Shown piece by piece: positions 1-8,744 of a stretch of DNA of 64,000 bases. The notes under the pieces were generated by a model. That model searched no databases. It worked only from the letters and a program-made list of their open reading frames with translations, and had not been told where the DNA came from. The stretch spans positions 1 through 64,000 of the forward strand of contig CALBFA010000072.1 in NCBI GenBank assembly GCA_937888365.1. The letters are read 5' to 3'. The DNA is from an uncultured Fidelibacterota bacterium (GTDB lineage: Bacteria; Fidelibacterota; UBA8477; JABMPR01). The translations under genes were made by a program, and so were the position numbers. Position 1 is the first letter of the stretch. Each line of letters opens with the position of its first letter.

Positions 1-92
1 TAATCATCAATCAATCGCCCATTCTTAACTTGCTTTTAAACACAGTACCTCTGTGTAATTCTCTAAGCGGTTCCTGAGGCTCTCGAAGGACT

Positions 93-219
93 GTGGTAAA
101 ACTTTTAAAAACACTACACCCAAAAAGATTTCTTGATTTGTATTTGATTTCAACAAAGTTAACCCGTCATTATGTGGGCACGACAATGAGGGATGAATTG
201 AAAATCATCAAATCAACCA
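93..219 (+). repeat. dispersed repeat, arm 1 (homologous to 49309-49434)
   Basis: gtggtaaaacttttaaaaacactacacccaaaaagatttcttgattt...gacaatgagggatgaattgaaa...aatcaacc. Confidence 0.85.
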
Positions 220-309
220 ATATTCTAATGAACAGAAGAATTGCCGTCCAATTATGGCCACATTCATCATAAATTATAAGTATTTAAAAATCAAAAAAAA
301 CAGCACCTT

Positions 310-702
310 ATGACTAAAACAGAAAAAATAGATGTCCATGGAATTTCCATTTCAATTATTAAAGGTGAAAAAGAAAACTACATTTCTTTAACCGATCTTG
401 CACGGTATAAAAATACAGCCCACACAGATGACATCATTAAAAACTGGTTGCGAAACAGAAATACCATTGAACTATTGGGTTTTTGGGAGCAGCTATATAA
501 CCCCGATTTTAAACCCGTCGAATTCGACGGGTTTAGAAAACAAGCTGGCTTAAACAGCTTTGTGATGACACCTAAAAAATGGATTGGAACCACCAACGCA
601 ATTGGTATTAATTCTGTTTTAATTCAGCAAGGACTGAATCAAAGCAAACGATTGACACAACTCAATCAAATTGCCATTTCCTAAATGACGTCTCTGGTTT
701 AA
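310..702 (+). pseudogene. KilA-N domain protein remnant (internal deletion plus nonsense codon)
   Basis: N-terminal ~97 aa read as KilA-N (ISLTDLARYKN...NWLRNRNTIELLGFWEQLYNPDFKPVEFDGFRKQAGLNSFVMTPKKWI); then jumps directly to the family C-terminus (INSVLIQQGLNQSKRLTQLNQIAIS). In-frame TAA at 682-684 is followed by ATG ACG TCT CTG GTT TAA (MTSLV). Confidence 0.7.
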
Positions 703-798
703 AAACACAGAGTTGAGAAAATTAAAATCATGATGGTTTCCATTTTAAAAACGTACAGAATATTTTTTAACTCTTTTAAATCGTATAGGAGGAGATTC

Positions 799-936
799 AT
801 GCCAAAACTTACAGATACACACCCAAATTGGAGGGCTAAATGGTTGTTTTCCCAAATTAACACTATAGTAGAAATATGCGTAATACGTTTAACCCTACGT
901 TACCCCCAAAACATCCTCCGCGGCCTTCGTGGTTAA
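799..936 (+). pseudogene. possible remnant of a small 'MPKLTDTHP...' family protein, running into a dispersed repeat
   Basis: AGGAGGAG upstream of ATG at 799; N-terminus MPKLTDTHP resembles a recurrent small-protein family from memory; C-terminus (NILRGLRG) is translated from a ctccgcggccttcgtggttaat repeat. Confidence 0.3.
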
Positions 937-1034
937 TATTTTTTGAACCACCCAAAAATCAATATTTTTTACCATAATGCCATGGTTTGAGTTTTCGTCA
1001 TTCCAATTGCTTAAGCGCCAACTATATTGCGCGC

Positions 1035-2834
1035 ATGAAACAAGAAAATATTCGAAACTTTTGCATCATTGCACACATTGACCATGGTAAATCCACACTC
1101 GCGGATCGCCTCCTCGAAGCAACACATACTTTAAAAGATAAACAAATGAAAGAGCAGGTTCTCGATTCTATGGATCTAGAGCGAGAGCGTGGGATTACCA
1201 TAAAATCACATCCCATTCAAATGCATTACAAAGCCAAGAATGGGGAAGACTACCTCTTTAATCTCATTGATACGCCTGGACATGTGGACTTCAATTACGA
1301 AGTCTCCCGAAGCTTAGCCGCCTGTGAAGGTGCTTTACTTTTAGTGGATGCGGCTCAAGGCGTTGAAGCTCAGACCGTTAGCAACACCATGCTCGCTATA
1401 GAATCTGACTTAGAAGTCATCCCTGTCATCAATAAAGTTGATTTGCAAGCGGCGAATATCCCCAGCGTGATTGCTCAAATTGGCGATTTAATGGGGGCAA
1501 ACGATGATGAAATATTGCGCACATCGGCACGTACCGGTTTCGGAATTGAAGAAACCCTCGAAGCAATTGTCGCGCGAGTCCCTCAACCAAAAATTATAAA
1601 TGATAAACCCTTGCGTGCCCTCATTTTTGATAGTGCTTATGATGTCTTTCGCGGTGCAGTTGCCTATATTCGCATTATCGAAGGCGAAATTAAAACCGGT
1701 GACGCGATTAAATTCATGCGAACAGGCTCAAATCACGAGGCTCAAGAAGTCGGTCATTTTCTCTTGGGACGTATTAAAGATAAATCCCTCCATAGTGGTG
1801 ATGTCGGCTATTTAATTGCTGGTATTAAAGACATTGCAGAGGTCAAAGTCGGAGACACCGTAACATTGGCAAAACACGGCGCAACCGAAGCTCTTGATGG
1901 ATTTCGTGAAGTGAAGCCTATGGTTTATTCTGGTGTTTATCCCATTATTTCAGAGGATTACGAAAACTTACGCTACGCCCTCGAAAAATTGACTCTCAAT
2001 GACTCTTCATTGAAATGGGAGCCTGAAAGTTCTGCAGCCTTAGGATTTGGATTCCGTGTTGGATATCTCGGCTTATTACACATGGAAATTGTCCAAGAAC
2101 GTCTGGAGAGAGAATTTAATGTTGATTTAATCACGACACAGCCAAACGTTGAGATTCAAGTCCACACACGCAATCATGAAGTCAAAATTGTAGACAGGCC
2201 TTCCGAGTTACCGCCAACAGGCGAAATTGATTATTTAGAAGAACCCTATGTTGATGCAGAAATCATTACACCCGTTGAATATATCGGCGGCTTAATGAAA
2301 TTGATTATGGATAAGCGCGGCACTTATAAAAATACGCATTATATGGATGAGACGCGGGTTCAAATTCATTTCGAAATACCCCTTTCGGAAATCATATTTG
2401 ATTTTTACGACATCCTTAAATCAATTTCCCGCGGCTATGCCTCATTTGACTATGAGCAGACTAGTTTTAAACGAGGTAAACTCGTCAAACTCGACATCCT
2501 CATTAGTAGCGAAAGAGTGGATGCTTTAAGCCAAATAATGCACGAAGATAAAGTTTATGAACATGCACGTAAGTTATGCGAAAAATTAAAAGAACTTATT
2601 CCGAGACAGCAGTTTGATGTTGCAATTCAAGGTACGATTGGCCATAAAATCATTGCGAGAGAAACCGTCAAAGCATTGCGTAAAAATGTTACAGCCAAAT
2701 GCTATGGTGGCGATATTTCGCGTAAACGCAAATTGCTCGAAAAACAAAAAGCTGGTAAAAAACGCATGAAACAAGTGGGTCGAGTTGAAGTGCCTCAAGA
2801 AGCTTTTTTAGCCGTATTAAAACTCAACGAGTAA
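1035..2834 (+). CDS. lepA: elongation factor 4 (LepA)
   Basis: [65 protein letters not shown]-terminal [25 protein letters not shown]. Start set at internal ATG 1035 rather than 987. Confidence 0.98.
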   Translation: MKQENIRNFCIIAHIDHGKSTLADRLLEATHTLKDKQMKEQVLDSMDLERERGITIKSHPIQMHYKAKNGEDYLFNLIDTPGHVDFNYEVSRSLAACEGALLLVDAAQGVEAQTVSNTMLAIESDLEVIPVINKVDLQAANIPSVIAQIGDLMGANDDEILRTSARTGFGIEETLEAIVARVPQPKIINDKPLRALIFDSAYDVFRGAVAYIRIIEGEIKTGDAIKFMRTGSNHEAQEVGHFLLGRIKDKSLHSGDVGYLIAGIKDIAEVKVGDTVTLAKHGATEALDGFREVKPMVYSGVYPIISEDYENLRYALEKLTLNDSSLKWEPESSAALGFGFRVGYLGLLHMEIVQERLEREFNVDLITTQPNVEIQVHTRNHEVKIVDRPSELPPTGEIDYLEEPYVDAEIITPVEYIGGLMKLIMDKRGTYKNTHYMDETRVQIHFEIPLSEIIFDFYDILKSISRGYASFDYEQTSFKRGKLVKLDILISSERVDALSQIMHEDKVYEHARKLCEKLKELIPRQQFDVAIQGTIGHKIIARETVKALRKNVTAKCYGGDISRKRKLLEKQKAGKKRMKQVGRVEVPQEAFLAVLKLNE

Positions 2835-2880
2835 ATATTATTCTCGATTATTGAAACATGAATATAAAATGGCATAAATC

Positions 2881-3579
2881 ATGTTTTACTATATAAAAGT
2901 CAGCAAATCATTTCAATATAGTATCATTTTAACGGCTCCTTTGGCTGTATTTTATGAACTTTCGACGCTCTTACTTTTTAGCACACAATCCTACGAACTT
3001 AGAAATACAGCTGATATTTTCATTCGAGATTGGATAAACCAAATCGGTCTCGATGCACCATTTTTAATCTCAATATTGTTCGCGCTTCTGTTTATAATTA
3101 TGATTGGATTGGGGATTCAGAGAGAAGAAAAATATCCCATTATCTCGAAGTATTTCATGTTTATGATACTCGAAAGTATTGGTTTAGGCATCATACTTTA
3201 TTTATTGTTGATGGCTATTAACGGCGCTTTAACCATGCAAATGCTAAACTCAGATGTCGCGACGGTGCAGTTAAATCTCGCCATCGGAGCTGGCATCTAT
3301 GAGGAGCTCATATTTAGAGTCATTCTGATTCCTATTATTATGATGACATTCATGCGAGGATTTCAATTTAAAAAAGGGATGTCGGTGTTTTTGGCGATTG
3401 TTGGGAGTTCTACTATTTTCTCTTTTTTCCATTTACTCATTGAGCCTTTTACCCTACAAGCTTTTATGTCCCGATTTTTAGGCGGTATGTTTCTTTCTAC
3501 AGTGTACGTGTGGCGCGGTTATGGCATTACGGTTTATACGCATATAAGTTCGAACTTATTAACATTATTTGGGTTATAG
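2881..3579 (+). CDS. CPBP family intramembrane metalloprotease
   Basis: Polytopic; motifs YEELIFRVIL (EExxxR-like) and FSFFHLL. Confidence 0.75.
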   Translation: MFYYIKVSKSFQYSIILTAPLAVFYELSTLLLFSTQSYELRNTADIFIRDWINQIGLDAPFLISILFALLFIIMIGLGIQREEKYPIISKYFMFMILESIGLGIILYLLLMAINGALTMQMLNSDVATVQLNLAIGAGIYEELIFRVILIPIIMMTFMRGFQFKKGMSVFLAIVGSSTIFSFFHLLIEPFTLQAFMSRFLGGMFLSTVYVWRGYGITVYTHISSNLLTLFGL

Positions 3580-3653
3580 ATTTTACGCCGTATTGAGCGC
3601 AAAAAATATTATGATAGAAATCCATTCAATAACTCATAGTAAATACTAGAATA

Positions 3654-6600
3654 TTGACCCGTCAAACGAGACATATTATTTCATTGTCGATTCTGCTATT
3701 CATACTAGCGCCCAATATTTTATTCAGTCAAATGATGATGGCTGAAACCGATACGATAAGAACGAATTTCATTGAAATAGATTATCCTATTTACCATGCG
3801 AAATCCATCGATGACGTAGATTCGCTATACAATAAAGAAATAAAAATAAAGAATCAATCGTCAAATTTGAAAGCAGAAGGATCGATCTCTAGAGAAGTAC
3901 AGGTTTCAGGTGCATCGAATATTTCGGTGAACTCAGGGACTGATTTGATGATATCCGGTGAATTAATGCCACAAGTCATGTTTAAAGGCTTAATTCGAGA
4001 AAGCCAAATACCCTTGCAACCGATGGGAAATACCCAAGCGTTGAGGGATTACGATAAAATCCTCCTTGAGGTCACAAGTCCTTCCATTCATTTATTTGCT
4101 GGAGATGTTGATTACGTCGCTTCCTCAAACCTTTCACCATTAAAACGGCAGTTTCAAGGCATCCAAGCAAACTATATAAATGACAATATGTCGGCTGAAT
4201 CCTATGCAGGATTTACCGCCTACGAACGCCACACCGCCTTTTTTAATGGACAAGATGGGAAGCAAGGACCCTATCGTCTCTATGGTAAAAATGGCGAGCG
4301 ACAAGTCATCATTATTGCTGGCACCGAATCCATTTGGATTGATGGAAAGCTGCTAACGCGTGGTAAAACAAATGATTATATCATCGATTATAATAGTGCA
4401 GAAGTCGATTTTATGATTGAGAATCCTATTTCGAATGAAACGAAAATTCAAGTGGCGTATCAATATATTTCAGACCCATTTTTAGGCGCTATTGGCTATG
4501 CAAAAAATCATCTAGGCGCAAGAATTGAATATCGTCCTGTTTCATCCATTAATGTTGGACTAAAAATCAATCACAGATCTGATGATGCCAGGCATCCATT
4601 AGGAAATATTAGTCCTGATAGTTTGGAAATAATATTTAATTCGCATGACGTTGAGAATGGAAAAGTTCGTATTTCGACGGCCATCTTGGATACAATTCTT
4701 GGCGAATATGATTTAAATATGGACCAACAATATGTTTATGTGGGTGAGGGAAATGGTCTCTACCGCGTTCTATTTCAATATGTTGGTACAGGAAAAGGCG
4801 TGTACCGAAAGAGTATTGAAGCAGGGCATACTATCTATAGTTTTGATCCAGTTGGTGGTGACTATGTTACGTATCGAACGTGGCAAGCGCCTGAAACATC
4901 TCAAATAATTTCTGGAATGACGGAGATTAATGTCCAGCATTTTAAATCAAAAATTGAATATTCACTCATGCAAAAAATTGCAAATACTTATAATATCCAA
5001 TTCGAACCTGAAGTACGGAATGCATTTCTTTTCTCAAATGAAATCATGACTAAATATGTTAATCTTAGTGGAAATTATCGATATTTAAGCGAGGGATATG
5101 TGCCCTTTGATAATTTAAATCCCTTGGAATATTATTATAAATGGCAATTAAATCCAAGAATTGCTGAAATGGAAAAATGGCTGAATACAAAATTATTTAT
5201 CGGTGATAGTTTGACAAAACATATCTCGTTTCAAATAGAACAATTGTCGAGAGATGATGAAGGTAAAAGGCTACGAGGAAATATTTCATCCCATTATACG
5301 AATCGTCATCATGTATTATTGGATGCAAATGCTGCATTGTTTCGACAAAATGACTTGACGCAAGATGAAATGAATATTCAATTAACAATGCCAGTTCTCA
5401 ATGAATCGAATCGACTAAGCCTCGCTACAAATTGGCAAAGTGCTTCTGCAGTTCCACTCCAAATATATCAACCTTCATCGTTTACAATCAGAGGTGAATA
5501 CCAGTTAATTCATAAATATGTGCAATCGAATTTGCATATTTTAAACAGACGAGAGGCAGGATTGAACGAGCAATATTCACTCAATCAAACACTAAGAGAC
5601 TGGAAGAAAAATAGGCAGGAATTCGGTTTAGGCATCAAATCGAATAAAACTCCAAATCAATCATTTATTTTAGCTTCATCCCTACGTGAAGTCGAAACAC
5701 TTGATTCAATAGGTACGAATAAACAAAGATTTTTGCTCGGTAAAATGAAATATAATGGACGCTTTTTTGACGAACATTTAAATATTTCCACTGATTATGA
5801 AACCAATGAAGAACATTTGCCGCAATACGACTATTACTATTTACCCGTCGATTCAGGGTTTGGGAACCATAGTTATGATCCCGTAATACATGATTATATT
5901 CCAACACCAGGCGGACGATTTATTCAACAACGACTGTATAGTGATGTGGAACAGCAAGTTCGAAGTTCTAAAGGTAAGTATCATGTAAAATACAAATACA
6001 GTCTGATACACAACGAGATAGCTGGATTAAATACTTATGATATTCAGCTAAGCTATCGCAATGATGTGCGACAATCCTTAGATCAGAATAAAACATTAAT
6101 GGAAAATAGTTCGATTTATGGGAATCTTATTTTATCGAATTCAAAAAGCAATCAGCAATGGTATCGAGTCTATATGTCGAATGCATTATCAAAATCTCAA
6201 ATGCATACATCAGGCCTTGAATCGCGTATTAATCAGCGTAAAGGAATTGAGGGGAAATGGACATTATCTAGAGATTTACGAGTAAATCTAGTGTACGAAA
6301 AAACGTATCAGGAGAAGGAAATGGCGTTTAATATTGGTCTCAATGAAAAATTTAACAAACATCAACTTTCGAGTGTTGTTGAGAATCATTTTAAAATTCC
6401 TGGTAAAGTCAAACTCGCGATTGATTATGGTCAAGTACAAGAAATTAGCAGCGAACATAGTTGGGATGAAATGAAAATGAAAATTCAGATTAGTCCGAAG
6501 CTAAATAGGCGATCAATCCTTAGATTAGAAGGCGAGTATTCGAAAATAAATGGCTATATTACGCACTTATTGTACTCCTATTTTGACGGTCGGCAAGTTG

Positions 6601-6740
6601 GAGTGAATACGAAATACAGTCTTGATGGGCAATTCCGACTCAGTTCGCGACTCATGTTGACTCTAAATTCGAGTATTATGCAACGTGGTGACAACAGCCC
6701 TGAAAAATATTTACAGCTTAAAGGGAAAATGTTTTTTTAA
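3654..6740 (+). CDS. large outer-membrane beta-barrel-like protein of unknown function
   Basis: Signal peptide, 'EGSISREVQVSGASNISVNSGTDLMISGEL...IPLQPMGNTQALRDYDKILLEV...AGDVDYV' as in uncharacterised Bacteroidetes/Chlorobi-type OMPs; many alternating beta segments; C-terminal Phe. TTG start. Confidence 0.6.
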   Translation: MTRQTRHIISLSILLFILAPNILFSQMMMAETDTIRTNFIEIDYPIYHAKSIDDVDSLYNKEIKIKNQSSNLKAEGSISREVQVSGASNISVNSGTDLMISGELMPQVMFKGLIRESQIPLQPMGNTQALRDYDKILLEVTSPSIHLFAGDVDYVASSNLSPLKRQFQGIQANYINDNMSAESYAGFTAYERHTAFFNGQDGKQGPYRLYGKNGERQVIIIAGTESIWIDGKLLTRGKTNDYIIDYNSAEVDFMIENPISNETKIQVAYQYISDPFLGAIGYAKNHLGARIEYRPVSSINVGLKINHRSDDARHPLGNISPDSLEIIFNSHDVENGKVRISTAILDTILGEYDLNMDQQYVYVGEGNGLYRVLFQYVGTGKGVYRKSIEAGHTIYSFDPVGGDYVTYRTWQAPETSQIISGMTEINVQHFKSKIEYSLMQKIANTYNIQFEPEVRNAFLFSNEIMTKYVNLSGNYRYLSEGYVPFDNLNPLEYYYKWQLNPRIAEMEKWLNTKLFIGDSLTKHISFQIEQLSRDDEGKRLRGNISSHYTNRHHVLLDANAALFRQNDLTQDEMNIQLTMPVLNESNRLSLATNWQSASAVPLQIYQPSSFTIRGEYQLIHKYVQSNLHILNRREAGLNEQYSLNQTLRDWKKNRQEFGLGIKSNKTPNQSFILASSLREVETLDSIGTNKQRFLLGKMKYNGRFFDEHLNISTDYETNEEHLPQYDYYYLPVDSGFGNHSYDPVIHDYIPTPGGRFIQQRLYSDVEQQVRSSKGKYHVKYKYSLIHNEIAGLNTYDIQLSYRNDVRQSLDQNKTLMENSSIYGNLILSNSKSNQQWYRVYMSNALSKSQMHTSGLESRINQRKGIEGKWTLSRDLRVNLVYEKTYQEKEMAFNIGLNEKFNKHQLSSVVENHFKIPGKVKLAIDYGQVQEISSEHSWDEMKMKIQISPKLNRRSILRLEGEYSKINGYITHLLYSYFDGRQVGVNTKYSLDGQFRLSSRLMLTLNSSIMQRGDNSPEKYLQLKGKMFF

Positions 6741-7011
6741 GGGATAGGAACCACAGATTACACGGATTGCGCAGATTATTAAAAAATGAAAAGATTTAAA
6801 ATGATAACACAAAATAATTACCCCACCTTTTAAGGTGGGGGATAAAAACAACGAAAGAATGGGGCTTTAGCCCAACATTGATGCATTTTAAAAAACATTG
6901 GACTAAAGTCCTCTCAATTTTTGTACTAAGATACCCCAGCCTTAAAAGGCTGGGTAACATAAACGCATCCTTACTTTTCCCTCAGTACGCTCTGTGGTCT
7001 CTGTGGTTAAA
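6735..7011. repeat. palindrome-rich MITE/REP-like repeat, copy 1
   Basis: Near-identical to 7093-7369 (offset 358). Contains hairpins CCCCACCTTTTAAGGTGGGG, GGGCTTTAGCCC, GGACTAAAGTCC, CCCAGCCTTAAAAGGCTGGG; ends aaccacaga... / ...tctgtggtt are inverted. Confidence 0.9.
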
Positions 7012-7092
7012 TATTTATAATCGTCTCAAATATATTGTCCTTATTAATGGACGTCAACTTAGGTCAAATATGAATAAAGCATTTAACCCACC

Positions 7093-7369
7093 TTTTAAGG
7101 GATAGGAACCACAGATTACACGGATTGCGCAGATTATTAAAAAATGAAAAGATTTAAAATGATAACACAAAATAATTACCCCACCTTTTAAGGTGGGGGA
7201 TAAAAACAACGAAAGAATGGGGCTTTAGCCCAACATTGATGCATTTTAAAAAACATTGGACTAAAGTCCTCTCAATTTTTGTACTAAGATACCCCAGCCT
7301 TAAAAGGCTGAGTAACATAAACACATCCTTACTTTTCCCTCAGTACGCTCTGTGGTCTCTGTGGTTAAA
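7093..7369. repeat. palindrome-rich MITE/REP-like repeat, copy 2
   Basis: Same as copy 1 with few substitutions (e.g. ctgggtaacataaacgcatcc vs ctgagtaacataaacacatcc). Confidence 0.9.
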
Positions 7370-8744
7370 ATTTTTAATTATATCCTGCATTTTCATATTA
7401 CCCCTCACCGCACAAGACACAAGTCGCGTACATCTGAAAATAATCGACGGAGATAATCAAACGAATGTCCAAATTCAAAATTCAGAAATTGACTTCCAGG
7501 TTAAACAGATTTTATCTCAATACCATGACTTAGGGTTTTGGTGGGCTCGATTCCATTACGAATCTCGCGTGCTAGAAGATAGCATTATTGGCACCGCGAT
7601 ACTGGAGAAGGGAGACATTCCTCATATTAAAGAAATTGTTTTTCAAGGTAATTTGAACATAGAAGAGGCTTACATAAAGCGCTCTTTCATGCAATCCCAT
7701 GAAACTGTATTGTCAACTCAACTAGATGCGGCAGAGTCGCTCTTTAATCGAAAAAAAATGGGGCATATTTCGAATAGAGAAGTTTACAAAAACGATGATA
7801 AAGAATTTTTGCTGAGCTATAATTATAAGGCAAACCCATCAGTTTTAATGAATGCAATGCTTGGCTACAAGAGTGTTACGAAGGAAGATTCAAGCAATTG
7901 GGTTGGGTTTGTTAAGTTCAAGACCCGTCAAATTGGAGGATATCCGAGAGGATTTAGCCTGGAATGGGAAAAACTTACGCCAACTCGAGAAGTTCTTCAT
8001 TTAGCGTACTGGGAACCATGGCTTTTCTCAACAAATGCTGCTTTAAATTTAGGATATTCTCAGGAGATGATTAATGGGGAATATGTTAAATCGACGAAAT
8101 CTATGAATGGTATTTATCCACTCAATTGGAATCAGGAATTAGAAATTAATTACAATTTTCAATCAACGTTACTTACACCTTCAGGGCACATTAAATATCC
8201 TAACCAAACGAATAATAGTCTCCAGGCTTTGGGTTTTTCATTAAATTCCTATCAAACATGGCAAAAAGGAGCAATGCTGAAAGCGCGTGTGAGTATCTTA
8301 AATAAATATGAAAAGAATCGTAATGAAAATATTACAAAACTCAGCGGTATGATGGCTTTTACATCGGGTTTAGATCATTATTATCAATATTTTGGGAACA
8401 TAAGCGTGTTGCATCAAAACCTTGATAATGATAATATTCTGTACACGGATTATATAGGTGGAATTCATTCTATTCGAGGTCATTATGAAAGTCAATACCG
8501 AGTCGATTCCTATGTCGTTATGCAGAATGAGATACGAATCGTAAAAGATAAAAGCCAGTTTTTTGTCCTTTTGGACAGAGCTAAGTTAAATTTATTAAAC
8601 AAAACAACTTATGTATCAGGATATGGAATTGGATTTCGTGTACCGTCAGGTCGGCAGAAAATAGAAATTCTCCTCGCTACAAACCCGAGCTTGGGTTGGC
8701 GAAATGCTTTGTTACATTTAAGCTACGGAGGAGACATCAATTGA
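7236..8744 (+). CDS. Omp85/BamA-TamA-like outer membrane protein; N-terminus rewritten by the repeat
   Basis: POTRA-like IKEIVFQGNLNIEEAYIKRSF, IHSIRGHYESQYRVDSYVVMQNEIR, C-terminal GWRNALLHLSYGGDIN. First ~44 residues are repeat sequence; hydrophobic FLIISCIFILPLTAQ follows. Confidence 0.7.
   Translation: MMHFKKHWTKVLSIFVLRYPSLKRLSNINTSLLFPQYALWSLWLKFLIISCIFILPLTAQDTSRVHLKIIDGDNQTNVQIQNSEIDFQVKQILSQYHDLGFWWARFHYESRVLEDSIIGTAILEKGDIPHIKEIVFQGNLNIEEAYIKRSFMQSHETVLSTQLDAAESLFNRKKMGHISNREVYKNDDKEFLLSYNYKANPSVLMNAMLGYKSVTKEDSSNWVGFVKFKTRQIGGYPRGFSLEWEKLTPTREVLHLAYWEPWLFSTNAALNLGYSQEMINGEYVKSTKSMNGIYPLNWNQELEINYNFQSTLLTPSGHIKYPNQTNNSLQALGFSLNSYQTWQKGAMLKARVSILNKYEKNRNENITKLSGMMAFTSGLDHYYQYFGNISVLHQNLDNDNILYTDYIGGIHSIRGHYESQYRVDSYVVMQNEIRIVKDKSQFFVLLDRAKLNLLNKTTYVSGYGIGFRVPSGRQKIEILLATNPSLGWRNALLHLSYGGDIN

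Noticed and set aside
5665-5907. Antisense ORFs inside long CDSs (e.g. 5665-5907, 25826-26224, 35235-35567, 43615-43959)
   Set aside because: Lie opposite well-supported genes, no recognisable domains or ribosome-binding sites; typical AT-rich shadow ORFs.
6878-7105. 75-aa ORF MMHFKKHWTKV... as a real protein
   Set aside because: Translation of repeat copy 1; the same peptide is generated by copy 2, and palindromes dominate the DNA.
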